Assembly (NCBI GenBank): GCA_003550345.1
Contig: PUJZ01000096.1
Location: forward strand, 1 to 44,801
Source of the DNA: Methanomassiliicoccaceae archaeon
GTDB taxonomy: Archaea > Thermoplasmatota > Thermoplasmata > Methanomassiliicoccales > Methanomethylophilaceae
Length of the DNA stretch: 44,801 nt
Direction of reading: 5' to 3'
The notes under the pieces are model-generated. The model was not told the origin of the DNA. It was given only the letters and a program-made list of their open reading frames with translations, and searched no databases. The translations under genes were made by a program, and so were the position numbers. Below, piece by piece: positions 1 to 7,903 of this stretch; within the stretch, counting starts at the first letter, position 1; each line of letters opens with the position of its first letter.

Positions 1-21
1 AAGAAGCGCAGGAAGGGGTGA
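1..21 (+). CDS. 3' end of an upstream gene (partial)
   Basis: Frame 1 reads six basic codons (KKRRKG) and then TGA at 19-21, directly before argH. This fits the tail of an upstream gene in the same operon. argG often precedes argH, but nothing in these few codons identifies the product, and a lysine/arginine-rich run could also be chance. Confidence 0.3.
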   Translation, partial: KKRRKG

Positions 22-23
22 AG

Positions 24-1469
24 ATGGGCAGGAAGGCATTATGGTCCGGCCGTTTCGAGAGGGGCATGGACGATTCCGTATTGGCGTTCAGCTCCTCATT
101 GGACAACGACTCGAGACTGGCCTTCTACGATGTGATGGGCTCCCTGGCCCATGTACGCATGCTGGGGGCCACGGGGGTGCTTCCGGCTGACGACGTCCAG
201 CTCATAAGCGGGGCGTTGAAGACCATACTGCGTGACATCGAGGACGGCAGGCTGGAGCTGGATGCTTCGCTGGAGGACGTCCACACCAACATCGAGCAGC
301 GCCTGACGGAGATCGTCGGCCCCAGCGGCGGAATGCTCCACACCGCCCGCAGCCGCAATGACCAGATAGCCACCGATTTCCGCATGTACCTCCGCGACGC
401 GGTGCTGAGCATGGTGAGTTCGGTCTCGCTCCTGCAGAGGACGCTCATCAAACGGGCCGAGGCGGAGGCCGACAGCGTCATGCCAGGGTACACCCACATG
501 CAGCACGCTCAGCCGGTGTCGCTGGGATTCCACCTGATGGCCCACGCCTTCCGCCTGGACCGTGACGCCGAGCGTCTCATGGACGCCTTCCGCCGCATCA
601 ACGTGTGCCCGCTGGGCTCGGCGGCGATGGCGGGGACCACCTACCCCATCGACCGCCGCCAGACCGCCGATCTGCTGGCGTTCAGCGCTCCGAGCGACAA
701 TGCCATGGACTCGGTGAGCGACCGTGACTTCGTGCTCGATGCCGTCTATTGCGCCACGACCATAGCCCTGCACCTCTCATCCCTGTGCGAGGAGCTGGTG
801 ATATGGTCCTCCCCGGAGTTCGGCTTCGTGGAGATGGACGAGTCCTACTCCACTGGATCCTCGATAATGCCGCAGAAGAAGACCCCGGACGTCGCCGAGC
901 TGGTGCGCGGCCGCTCCGGCCGCGCCGCTGGCGCACTCTCCTCGCTGCTGATCGCCCTCAAGGGCCTGCCGATGGCCTACAACCGTGACCTGCAGGAGGA
1001 CAAGGCCCCGGCGATGTGGGCGCTGGATTCGGTGCTGTCATCGCTGGACATGACGGAGAGGATGATGGCCACGCTGAGCTTCGACACCGCCCGCATGCGG
1101 GAGATGAGCGATGAGGGCTTCATCAACGCCACCGACCTCGCCGACTACCTGGTGATGAAGGGGATGCCGTTCCGTCAGGCCCATGAGGTCGTCGCCACCG
1201 CGGTGCGGGAATGCATCTCCGCCGGCCTGCGGCTGGAGGACCTCGGCCTGGAGCGGCTGCGCTCCTATTCCGACATGATCGAGGAGGACGTGCTGGACAT
1301 GATCAGCGTGGAGGAGTGCGTGAAGAGGCGCAGGTCCTACGGCGGCACGGCGCCGCAGTGCGTCACCGTCCAGGCCACCGAGTGCCTGGACCGGGTCATG
1401 AGAAGGGAGTCGGCGGTGGACGAGGCCAAGCGCCTCATCGATGCCGCCTGGGAGAAACTGCTCGGCTAA
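24..1469 (+). CDS. argH: Argininosuccinate lyase
   Basis: Splits argininosuccinate into arginine and fumarate, the last step of arginine synthesis, in the cytoplasm. The fumarase/aspartase-superfamily signature GSSIMPQKK is present near residue 280 and carries the catalytic serine loop. HTARSRNDQ near residue 107 and TPGYTHMQHAQP-like residues near 155 are also typical. About 481 residues is normal for the family. I chose the ATG at 24 because GGTGA at 17-21 sits just before it; an in-frame GTG at 18 is the alternative. The stop is TAA, the only TAA stop among the genes here, and it overlaps the stop of the convergent gene on the minus strand. Identification is secure. Confidence 0.96.
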   Translation: MGRKALWSGRFERGMDDSVLAFSSSLDNDSRLAFYDVMGSLAHVRMLGATGVLPADDVQLISGALKTILRDIEDGRLELDASLEDVHTNIEQRLTEIVGPSGGMLHTARSRNDQIATDFRMYLRDAVLSMVSSVSLLQRTLIKRAEAEADSVMPGYTHMQHAQPVSLGFHLMAHAFRLDRDAERLMDAFRRINVCPLGSAAMAGTTYPIDRRQTADLLAFSAPSDNAMDSVSDRDFVLDAVYCATTIALHLSSLCEELVIWSSPEFGFVEMDESYSTGSSIMPQKKTPDVAELVRGRSGRAAGALSSLLIALKGLPMAYNRDLQEDKAPAMWALDSVLSSLDMTERMMATLSFDTARMREMSDEGFINATDLADYLVMKGMPFRQAHEVVATAVRECISAGLRLEDLGLERLRSYSDMIEEDVLDMISVEECVKRRRSYGGTAPQCVTVQATECLDRVMRRESAVDEAKRLIDAAWEKLLG

Positions 1470-1831
1470 CGGACGCCGTTGACGGTGTCGTGCTCCACCT
1501 CGTGCTCGATGCCCGCGGCGCTGAGCACCTCGCTTATCCGCTCGCCCACCCGCGCCACCTCCGTCGGCTTGGACGTGCTGCGGATGTAGAACTCCTTGCG
1601 GTCCATGGGGAATATCATCCTCATCCTGCCCTTGCGGTTGTAGCCCTCGGGCTTGAGGTTCCTCTCCAGGTCGCTGACGTTGAGCTCGATGAACATGTGA
1701 AGGACCTCCTCGTCCTCTGGCATCTGGCCGGTCTCCTTGAGGAACAGACCGAGAAGGTCGGGGAAGACCTTGGCCAGGTGCTTGTAGTCCGATTCTCCGC
1801 TGAGGACGAAATGGCAGCTTGAGGCTTTCAT
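1466..1831 (-). CDS. Conserved-looking hypothetical protein (121 aa)
   Basis: I do not recognise this family. The protein starts MKASSCHFVLSG, is soluble with no membrane segment or signal peptide, and has a mixed alpha/beta pattern with a basic patch around YNRKGRMR. The start is well supported: a TATA element (TTTAAATA on the minus strand, 1855-1862) lies about 27 bases upstream of the ATG at 1831, which predicts a leaderless mRNA. A longer in-frame reading from 2173 would run through the promoter and into thiDN and is rejected. The stop is TAG and overlaps the argH TAA (1467-1469) in the convergent arrangement, so nothing separates the two reading frames. Confidence 0.7.
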   Translation of the reverse strand: MKASSCHFVLSGESDYKHLAKVFPDLLGLFLKETGQMPEDEEVLHMFIELNVSDLERNLKPEGYNRKGRMRMIFPMDRKEFYIRSTSKPTEVARVGERISEVLSAAGIEHEVEHDTVNGVR

Positions 1832-1854
1832 CTGCCTTTCGAACTGTTGAGATG

Positions 1855-1862
1855 TATTTAAA
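1855..1862 (-). promoter_or_regulatory. TATA element for the 121-aa gene
   Basis: Minus-strand TTTAAATA about 27 bases before the ATG at 1831. Together with the thiDN TATA it forms a divergent promoter pair in the 109-base gap 1832-1940. Confidence 0.6.
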
Positions 1863-1910
1863 CATGATGACGGCCGGGCGGAGGCTGGTCCGCATGGCCG
1901 GAACGATGGC

Positions 1911-1918
1911 AATATTAA
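1911..1918 (+). promoter_or_regulatory. TATA element for thiDN
   Basis: AATATTAA lies 27 bases before the ATG at 1941, consistent with a leaderless or nearly leaderless transcript. No CUGAGA-type THI-box was seen between 1832 and 1940, so TPP riboswitch control is not supported. Confidence 0.55.
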
Positions 1919-1940
1919 CCCCGGCGCCATTACCGGGAGC

Positions 1941-3227
1941 ATGTACAAGGCCCTGACCGTGGCTGGCTCGGACTCGGTGGGCGGCGCGGGCATACAGGCT
2001 GACCTCAAGGCCTTCGCCTCCCTGGGGGTGCACGGTTGCTGCGCCATCACCGCCATCACTGCGCAGAGCAGCACCGCGGTGGACCGCATCCACGCGGTGG
2101 AGCCGTGGATGCTGAGGGCCCAGATGGAGAGCGTTCTCGAGGATGTGGACATAGGCGCCGCCAAGACCGGCATGCTCTACCTCCCTGAGAGCGTGGAGAC
2201 GGTGGCGGAGGTCCTCGGCGGAAGGGGGATGCCGCTGGTCGTCGATCCGGTGCTGGTCGCCGGCGTTGGCGACAGCCTCGGGGCGGAAGGGCTGACGAAG
2301 GCCATCATGGACCGGCTGCTGCCGATCTGCGACATCGTCACCCCCAACCGCCATGAGGCGGAGGCGATGGCGGGGATGGAGATAGTCGACGGGGAGGACG
2401 CCATGACCGCCTGCGAGATCATCGGATCGCAGGGGACCAGTGTTTACCTGAAGGGGGGTCACATCGACTCCCAGGACGTCGTCGACTACCTCTACCACTC
2501 CTCGGAGTTCACCCGTTTGAGGTACCCGCGGCTGCCGCCGGCGGGGCATGGCGGAGGATGCGTCCTCTCGGCATACATGGCGGCCAACCTGGCCAAGGGG
2601 ATGGACGTCATAAAGGCGGTGCTCGCCGCCCGTGAGTCCATCCAGGGCTCCATCGCGGCGATGTACCCGGTGGGCCGGGGGGTGGCGCTGGTGGAGCCGC
2701 TCGTCGAGCTCCGCCGCAACGCCGCCGCCGTGGAGGTGCTGCAGCGGCTAAGGGTTTTCATAACGCGCCTGGAGGAGACGCTGCCGGCAGACTGGCTGCC
2801 CGATGGGGGCGGCAACGCCGCCTTCGCCCTGCCCTTCGCCCGCGGCCCGGAGGACGTCGCCGGCCTGGAGCCTCCCCTGATGGCCGTGCGGGGGCGGACC
2901 CGTGGCGGAGCGGCGGCCTTCGGAGCCGCCGGGGACATGGCGGAGGCGGTGCTGGCGGCCATGGGGAGGGACCCGGAGATGCGGGCCGGACTCAAGCTCG
3001 CCCACGACGAGGACCGCCTGGACCTCATGGAGGAGCTGGGCCTCACGGTCTCGGCCTTCCACCGCGGGCCCGCCCTTTCGCTCGCCGCCGGGATGGACGA
3101 CGCCATATCGCATTGCGACGGCTTCCCGGACGTGGTGCTGGAGACCGGGATGCCGGGCGGGGCGGAGCTCAGGATTTTGGGCAGGGGCCCGGAGGAGATT
3201 CTGCAGAAGCTCGCACTTCTGCTCTGA
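1941..3227 (+). CDS. thiDN: Bifunctional HMP-phosphate kinase / thiamine-phosphate synthase (ThiD-ThiN)
   Basis: Residues 1 to about 255 are a ThiD ribokinase-fold kinase that phosphorylates hydroxymethylpyrimidine (phosphate). Visible features are the N-terminal GSDSVGGAGIQADLKAF, DPVLVAG, the KGGH loop, and a glycine-rich anion-hole segment ending in Cys (GHGGGC). Residues from about 265 to 428 match ThiN, the archaeal thiamine-phosphate synthase domain that replaces ThiE; the terminal PDVVLETG and RILGRGPEEI segments are typical. The 428-residue length fits the known archaeal ThiD-ThiN fusions. The next gene starts nine bases downstream, so thiDN probably leads an operon with the first glycosyltransferase and the membrane protein. 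Confidence 0.92.
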   Translation: MYKALTVAGSDSVGGAGIQADLKAFASLGVHGCCAITAITAQSSTAVDRIHAVEPWMLRAQMESVLEDVDIGAAKTGMLYLPESVETVAEVLGGRGMPLVVDPVLVAGVGDSLGAEGLTKAIMDRLLPICDIVTPNRHEAEAMAGMEIVDGEDAMTACEIIGSQGTSVYLKGGHIDSQDVVDYLYHSSEFTRLRYPRLPPAGHGGGCVLSAYMAANLAKGMDVIKAVLAARESIQGSIAAMYPVGRGVALVEPLVELRRNAAAVEVLQRLRVFITRLEETLPADWLPDGGGNAAFALPFARGPEDVAGLEPPLMAVRGRTRGGAAAFGAAGDMAEAVLAAMGRDPEMRAGLKLAHDEDRLDLMEELGLTVSAFHRGPALSLAAGMDDAISHCDGFPDVVLETGMPGGAELRILGRGPEEILQKLALLL

Positions 3228-3236
3228 GGACTTACC

Positions 3237-4394
3237 ATGAGGATCGCGATGATTACCGACAGCTATCTGCCCACCCGGGACGGGGTGGTGACAGCGGTGA
3301 CGATGTCGAAGAAAGGATTGGAGGCCAAAGGCCACGAGGTGGTGGTGATCGCCCCGGACCCGGGGAACGAGGAGCAGCGGGAGGAGGGGACCGTCTACTT
3401 CCCCGCCTGCCGTTTCCCCTCCTATCCTGGCTATTTCGTCCCCATATTCCCCTCCAACAAGATGGAGATAATCCGCAACCTCAACGTGGACCTGATACAC
3501 TCCCAGGGCCAGCTGACCATGGCGGTGAGGGCGATGCTCGCCGGACGGCATCTCGGCCTTCCGGTGGTGGTGTCGTTCAACACCATGGTCACCGAGGCCA
3601 TGCAGTACTACTCCCCCATACCGTTGGAGTGGAACCTGGCCGAGAAGCTGTTCTGGGTGTATTTCCGCGTGCTGCTGCACCGGGCGGACGCCGTCACCAC
3701 CCTCACCGACGCCATCGGCCGGGAGCTGCTGCAGCATGCCCCCGACATCCGCCTGCTGGAGACGGTGCCCATCGGCATCGAGCTGGAGCGGTTCGCCTTG
3801 GACATAGACGGCAGCGAGGTGCGCCGGCGCTTCGGCGTGGAAGGGAAGAGGGTTATGCTGCACGTGGCCCGCATCTCCTACGAGAAGAACATGGAGCTGG
3901 TGCTGAATGCCATGCGCCATATGGAGGAGGACGTGGTGCTGATGATGGTGGGCAGCGGGCCGGCCGAGCCGATGGTGAGGTCGCTCGTCGAAGAGCTCGG
4001 CATCGAGGACAGGGTGGTTTTCACCGGCTACGTGCCCTACGAGGAGCTGCACAAGTACTACGCGGCGGCGGACGGCCTCGTGATCGCGTCCAAGTTCGAG
4101 ACCCAAGGCCTGGTGGTCATCGAGGCCATGGCCTGCGGCGTGCCGGTGGCCGCCATCGGCTACCGCGCCCTCCTGGAGACGGTGGTCGACGGGCACAACG
4201 GCTTCCTCTTCGACGACGATGTGGAGTCCTGCGCCCGGGCGATGAAGGACTGCCTGAGCGCTGACGGGGCGATGAGGGCCAACGCCCGCCGCACCGCGGA
4301 GAGGTTTTCCCTGGAGTCCTGCGCCGACAGGCTGCTGGAGGTCTACCGCAAGGCCATCGACATCAAGAGCGAGAGGATGAGGGGCAAGCGCTGA
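3237..4394 (+). CDS. GT4-family glycosyltransferase (copy 1)
   Basis: GT-B fold glycosyltransferase of 385 residues. The N-terminal acceptor domain begins RIAMITDSYLP and carries GVVTAV and the KGHEVVVIAPDPG strand. The C-terminal GT4 domain has RISYEKN, GSGPAE and the E-x7-E motif in FETQGLVVIEAMACG, which binds the nucleotide sugar. It resembles archaeal and bacterial enzymes that glycosylate diacylglycerol-type lipids, but the substrate cannot be read from sequence. The next gene overlaps its stop by one base (TGATG). It is a close paralog of the gene at 5081, apparently from a tandem duplication. Confidence 0.88.
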   Translation: MRIAMITDSYLPTRDGVVTAVTMSKKGLEAKGHEVVVIAPDPGNEEQREEGTVYFPACRFPSYPGYFVPIFPSNKMEIIRNLNVDLIHSQGQLTMAVRAMLAGRHLGLPVVVSFNTMVTEAMQYYSPIPLEWNLAEKLFWVYFRVLLHRADAVTTLTDAIGRELLQHAPDIRLLETVPIGIELERFALDIDGSEVRRRFGVEGKRVMLHVARISYEKNMELVLNAMRHMEEDVVLMMVGSGPAEPMVRSLVEELGIEDRVVFTGYVPYEELHKYYAAADGLVIASKFETQGLVVIEAMACGVPVAAIGYRALLETVVDGHNGFLFDDDVESCARAMKDCLSADGAMRANARRTAERFSLESCADRLLEVYRKAIDIKSERMRGKR

Positions 4395-4987
4395 TGGTCG
4401 ACATCGGGCAGTTCGTCTACGACATATTCGGCCCGTACGGATGGTGGGGCATACTCCTGTGCGTGATGATAGTGTTCATCATCGATGCGCTGATCTTCCC
4501 CACGCTGCCTGAGCTCTTCACCGTCATCGCCTTCATGTACGACCCGTCGCTGGAATGGGGGCTCGCCATCATGGTTACCCTCCTGGCGGGGGAGTTCATC
4601 GGCATGACGTCCCTCTACCTGGTGGTGGAGAGGGTGAAGGTCCCCAAACGCGTCCAGACGCTGGCGACCCGTTACGTCAACTTCCTCATCGTCGGCGATG
4701 AGAGGCTGCTGCTGGTGAACCGGGTGGCGCCGATGATACCCTTCGCCGGGGCCTTCGTGAGCATGATAGACACCTGGACCTACCGGAGGGCGTTCGGCTA
4801 TCTTCTGGGCGGGGCCTTCGCCAAATACGGCCTGATACTGGCGATGAGCGGCTTCTTCTTCGCCCTGTTCAGCAGCGGGGCGGCGCAGACCTACACCCTG
4901 GCCTTCGTGGCGGCCCTCATCGCCATCTCCTTCGCGGAGAGCTATCGCCGCAAGAGGGGGATGGGCAGAGGGGGTGCTTCCGCTTGA
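4394..4987 (+). CDS. Small multi-pass membrane protein between two glycosyltransferases
   Basis: A 197-residue hydrophobic protein with about four or five membrane segments: roughly 15-35, 60-80, 110-130, 135-160 and 165-182. The tail is basic (RRKRGMGR). The loop NRVAPMIPFAGAFVSMID recalls DedA/VTT and small-multidrug-export-type proteins, but I cannot assign a family. It starts at the last base of the upstream glycosyltransferase stop, so it is translationally coupled to it. Lying between two paralogous GT4 enzymes, it may move or hold their lipid acceptor; that is inference only. Confidence 0.75.
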   Translation: MVDIGQFVYDIFGPYGWWGILLCVMIVFIIDALIFPTLPELFTVIAFMYDPSLEWGLAIMVTLLAGEFIGMTSLYLVVERVKVPKRVQTLATRYVNFLIVGDERLLLVNRVAPMIPFAGAFVSMIDTWTYRRAFGYLLGGAFAKYGLILAMSGFFFALFSSGAAQTYTLAFVAALIAISFAESYRRKRGMGRGGASA

Positions 4988-5003
4988 GCGGAGGAGGGGC
5001 GAA

Positions 5004-5012
5004 AACAATATC
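5004..5012 (+). promoter_or_regulatory. TATA-like element before the second glycosyltransferase
   Basis: AACAATATC. A start site about 27 bases downstream would fall near 5035-5038, at the ATG of a 13-codon ORF that ends just before the glycosyltransferase start. Confidence 0.35.
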
Positions 5013-5037
5013 TCAGTCTAAGCCTTTCAGTGTCTGG

Positions 5038-5079
5038 ATGACGGATGGGCCGCCCTTCTGCGATCGGGAGGGATGTTAG
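5038..5079 (+). CDS. Candidate 13-residue upstream ORF
   Basis: ATG at 5038 to TAG at 5077-5079 reads MTDGPPFCDREGC. It begins where the TATA-like element predicts the RNA 5' end and stops one base before the TTG start of the glycosyltransferase. It could set translation of the downstream gene by re-initiation. A peptide this short could equally be chance, and an alternative in-frame glycosyltransferase start at ATG 5045 would overlap it. Confidence 0.25.
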   Translation: MTDGPPFCDREGC

Positions 5080-5080
5080 A

Positions 5081-6283
5081 TTGCGCATAGCGATGACCAC
5101 CGACAGCTACCTGCCCTCCCCGGGCGGGGTGGTGACTGCGGTGGTCAATGCCAAGAAGGCGTTGGAGAGCAAGGGGCACGAGGTCATCGTCATAGCCCCC
5201 GACCCCGGCAAGGAGGAGCTCCGCGAGGAGGGCACCGTCTACTTCCCCGCCTGGGAATGCCGCCCCTACCCCGGCTACTACGTCCCCATCTTCCCCTCCA
5301 ACAAGATGCAGATCATCCGTGAGCTGGACGTCGACCTCATCCACAGCCAGGGCCAGCTCATAATGGGCATGCGGGGCCTCGTCGTCAGCCGCAGCCTGAA
5401 CCTTCCCTTCGTGGTCTCGTTCAACACCATGATGACCGAGGCTCTGAAGTACTACTCGCCCTTCAACCTGGACTCGAACGTCACCGAGAACCTCATCTGG
5501 TTCTATTTCCGCACCCTGCTGCACAACGCCGACGCGGTCATCACCCTCACCGACGCCATCGGTGAGGAGCTGCGGCGGAGGGCGCCGCGCATAAGGAGGC
5601 TGGAGACGATCCCGGTGGGCATAGACACCGACCATTTCAACCCCGCTGTGGACGCCTCGGACCTGCGGCGGCGCTTGGGCCTGGAAGACAGGAGGGTCCT
5701 GGTGCACGTGGGCCGCATGTCCTACGAGAAGAACATCGAGCTGGTGGTGAGGGCGATGGCGCACACCGACGACGATGTGGCCCTGGTCCTGGTCGGCAGC
5801 GGCCCCGCCGAGGGCAAGCTCAAGAACATGGTGAGGTCCATGGGCCTGCAGGACCGGGTGGTCTTCACCGGCTACGTCCCCCTGGAGGACCTGCGGCGCT
5901 ACTACGCCGCGGACGACGCCTCGGTGATCGCATCCAAGTTCGAGACCCAGGGCCTGGTGGTCAACGAGGCCATGGCCTGCGGCCTTCCGGTGGCGGCCAT
6001 CAACTACCGCGCCCTGAAGGAGGCGGTGAGCCACGGGCACAACGGCTACCTCTTCGAGGACGACGCCCGTTCCTGCGCCGAGGCGATGGGCGCCTGCCTT
6101 GACGCTCCGGCATCGCTGAGGGCCAACGCCCGCCGCACCGCGGAGAGCTACTCGATCGATGCCAACACCGAGAGGCTCATATCCCTCTACGAGTACGCCA
6201 TCGAGAGCAACGCCGAGAGGCAGAGGGGCGGCTACTACCGCCGATTGCAGAACATCTACAACAGCATCTCCCCCCTGCGCTGA
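5081..6283 (+). CDS. GT4-family glycosyltransferase (copy 2)
   Basis: Close paralog of the gene at 3237. Over the first 90 residues most positions are identical, including TDSYLP, GVVTAV, KGHEV, APDPG, EEGTVYFPA, FPSNKM and DLIHSQGQL. The C-terminal GT4 domain has RMSYEKN, GSGPAEG and the E-x7-E motif in FETQGLVVNEAMACG. I chose TTG 5081 because translation from it lines up with the first residue of the paralog and GGGAGG lies upstream at 5066-5071. An in-frame ATG at 5045 would add 12 residues with no counterpart. It probably glycosylates a lipid or a related acceptor; the substrate is unknown. Coding 400 residues, it has a slightly longer C-terminus than copy 1. Confidence 0.88.
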   Translation: MRIAMTTDSYLPSPGGVVTAVVNAKKALESKGHEVIVIAPDPGKEELREEGTVYFPAWECRPYPGYYVPIFPSNKMQIIRELDVDLIHSQGQLIMGMRGLVVSRSLNLPFVVSFNTMMTEALKYYSPFNLDSNVTENLIWFYFRTLLHNADAVITLTDAIGEELRRRAPRIRRLETIPVGIDTDHFNPAVDASDLRRRLGLEDRRVLVHVGRMSYEKNIELVVRAMAHTDDDVALVLVGSGPAEGKLKNMVRSMGLQDRVVFTGYVPLEDLRRYYAADDASVIASKFETQGLVVNEAMACGLPVAAINYRALKEAVSHGHNGYLFEDDARSCAEAMGACLDAPASLRANARRTAESYSIDANTERLISLYEYAIESNAERQRGGYYRRLQNIYNSISPLR

Positions 6284-6290
6284 GGCGGAG

Positions 6291-6299
6291 ATTTAATTA
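6291..6299 (+). promoter_or_regulatory. TATA element for the third glycosyltransferase
   Basis: ATTTAATTA just after the stop of the previous gene. The predicted start site is near 6321, seven bases before the ATG of the 27-codon ORF described below. Confidence 0.5.
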
Positions 6300-6327
6300 G
6301 TCGTTCGCCTGTTCACTGGACGTTCCC

Positions 6328-6411
6328 ATGCCATCGACAGCCGACGCGAGAGCTAAGACCTGCGGCCCTGGACAGGGTCTGTGCCCGGCCTCATCGGGGT
6401 GGGCAGCATGA
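6328..6411 (+). CDS. Candidate 27-residue upstream ORF
   Basis: ATG 6328 runs 27 codons to TGA 6409-6411 and overlaps the glycosyltransferase ATG (6408) in an ATGA junction. It contains two cysteines spaced CGPGQGLC. It starts close to the RNA 5' end predicted from the TATA element. If translated, ribosomes finishing it would be placed on the next start codon. It may instead be non-coding leader. Confidence 0.3.
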   Translation: MPSTADARAKTCGPGQGLCPASSGWAA

Positions 6412-7475
6412 GGATAGCCCATGTCAACCCCTACTTCTACCCCTTCCGCGGGGGCATTGAGCACCGCGTGCACAACATATGCTCCCAGCTGGGTAAGGGC
6501 AACGAGGTGACGATAATAACGTCGCAGCTGCCGGGCACGGAGAGGGAGGAGCGGGGCGAGGGATATGACATCCTCCGCCTGGAGTCCCGGTTCTACGGCT
6601 CGTACAACCCCCCCTACGTCACCTCCAAAGGACTGGATGAGGCGTTGCGCGAATTAGACCCCGACGTGGTCGAGTTCCACTACCGCTGGGCGCCCTCCTA
6701 CACCAAGGGCATGAGCGCCCACGACGGCCCCAAGGTCTTCACCTGGCACAATTCATACGGCGAGGGGGAGGGCCTGCTGCAGCGGGCGGGGTCGCTGGCC
6801 AACGACCGCCTCTTCCTCCCCAAGCTCCGTGAGTACGACGAGGTGACCTGCATCAGCGACTATATCCGCAAAGAGCTGGCCGCCAAGGGCGTGCCGGAGG
6901 AGAGGATGGACGTCATCAAGAACGGCGTGCACATGCCGGCGGAGGTCTCCGGGGAGGAGGACGGCTTCCTGCTCTTCGTGGGGAGGCTGGTGGCCACCAA
7001 GGGGCTGAAGTACCTGCTGCAGGCGATGCGCGATGTGGATATGCCGCTGAAGATCTGCGGGAAGGGCCCGGAGATGAAGCGGCTCCGCCGGCAGGCCCGC
7101 CGCCTGGGCGTGGAGGACCGGGTGGAGCTGCTGGGATACGTCAGCGAGGAGGAGCGCGACCGCCTACTGGACCGATGCACGCTCTACGTCATGCCATCGC
7201 TGTTCGAGTCCTACGGCATCGCCGCCGCCGAGGCGATGTCGCACGGCAAGGCCATGGTCTCCACCACCTCGGGCGGGCTTCCAGAGGTGGTCCAGGACGC
7301 GGGGGTGCTGGTGCCGCCCCGTGACCCTGCGGCGTTGGCGGAGGGGATAAACCGCCTGCTCGGAGATGATGGGGAGAGGAGGCGGATGGGCGCCCGCGCT
7401 CTGGAGCTGGCCAAGACCTACAGCTGGGAGGGCGTCGCCGCCCAGACCCTGGAGCAGTACCGGCGCATCTCCTGA
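6408..7475 (+). CDS. GT4-family glycosyltransferase (copy 3, divergent)
   Basis: A 355-residue GT-B enzyme starting MRIAHVNPYFYPFRGGIEH, with the glycine-rich GGIE loop of GT4 acceptor domains. It has FVGRLVATKG, GKGPEMK and the E-x7-E motif in FESYGIAAAEAMSHG. It is clearly more distant from the two copies upstream than they are from each other. I chose ATG 6408, preceded by GGGGTGG at 6396-6402; an in-frame upstream start at 6381 would add nine residues. It probably acts on a surface glycan or glycolipid, by analogy with the family. The acceptor and sugar are unknown. Confidence 0.86.
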   Translation: MRIAHVNPYFYPFRGGIEHRVHNICSQLGKGNEVTIITSQLPGTEREERGEGYDILRLESRFYGSYNPPYVTSKGLDEALRELDPDVVEFHYRWAPSYTKGMSAHDGPKVFTWHNSYGEGEGLLQRAGSLANDRLFLPKLREYDEVTCISDYIRKELAAKGVPEERMDVIKNGVHMPAEVSGEEDGFLLFVGRLVATKGLKYLLQAMRDVDMPLKICGKGPEMKRLRRQARRLGVEDRVELLGYVSEEERDRLLDRCTLYVMPSLFESYGIAAAEAMSHGKAMVSTTSGGLPEVVQDAGVLVPPRDPAALAEGINRLLGDDGERRRMGARALELAKTYSWEGVAAQTLEQYRRIS

Positions 7476-7621
7476 ATACGGCCCTGAGTGCGGTCATGGC
7501 GTCGCGGCAGCGATGCCCCGCCCGCGGCTTGCCGGGGGCGGTTCCCTTCCCTGGGCTCGGCCCATCTGCCGGAGGGCGTCGCTCCGTCATGGTTAAGAGC
7601 CTCGCGGCTCCTTCATCATCC

Positions 7622-7903
7622 ATGGAGTTCGTCCGAGTTGATGGCAAGGACTGCGGCGACGTCGTCCTATACGCCCTGTCGACCTGCCGCTGGTGCAAGA
7701 TGACCAAGCAGCTGCTCGAGGACCTGGATGTCGGGTACAGGTACGTTTTCGTGGACCTTTTGGACAAAGATTCCAAGGCCAAGGCGCAGGAGCAGATGAG
7801 ACGCCATGACCGCTCCGGCTCCTTCCCGATGATAGTGGTCGACGGCAAGGACGTCATCATCGGCTACAATGAGGAACAGATACAGAAGGTGGCGGAGCGA
7901 TGA
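7622..7903 (+). CDS. Glutaredoxin-like protein
   Basis: A 93-residue thioredoxin-fold protein with the redox motif CRWC in STCRWCKMTKQLL, then the cis-proline region SFPMIVVDG and a C-terminal helix. This is the layout of archaeal glutaredoxin-like or thioredoxin-like proteins. I chose ATG 7622: a weak TATA-like TTAAGAG lies at 7592-7598. Longer starts at 7589 or 7496 would add residues with no fold counterpart. The gene overlaps the FTR-like gene by four bases (ATGA), so the two products are probably made together and may act as a reductase and its disulfide carrier. Confidence 0.85.
   Translation: MEFVRVDGKDCGDVVLYALSTCRWCKMTKQLLEDLDVGYRYVFVDLLDKDSKAKAQEQMRRHDRSGSFPMIVVDGKDVIIGYNEEQIQKVAER

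Noticed and set aside
1832-1940. Possible TPP riboswitch before thiDN
   Set aside because: No CUGAGA-type core, and the TATA element places the start of the RNA at or next to the ATG, leaving no leader.
7496-7621. N-terminal extension of the glutaredoxin-like gene
   Set aside because: The added residues are Pro/Gly/Arg-rich with no fold counterpart, and a TATA-like element lies inside the extension.
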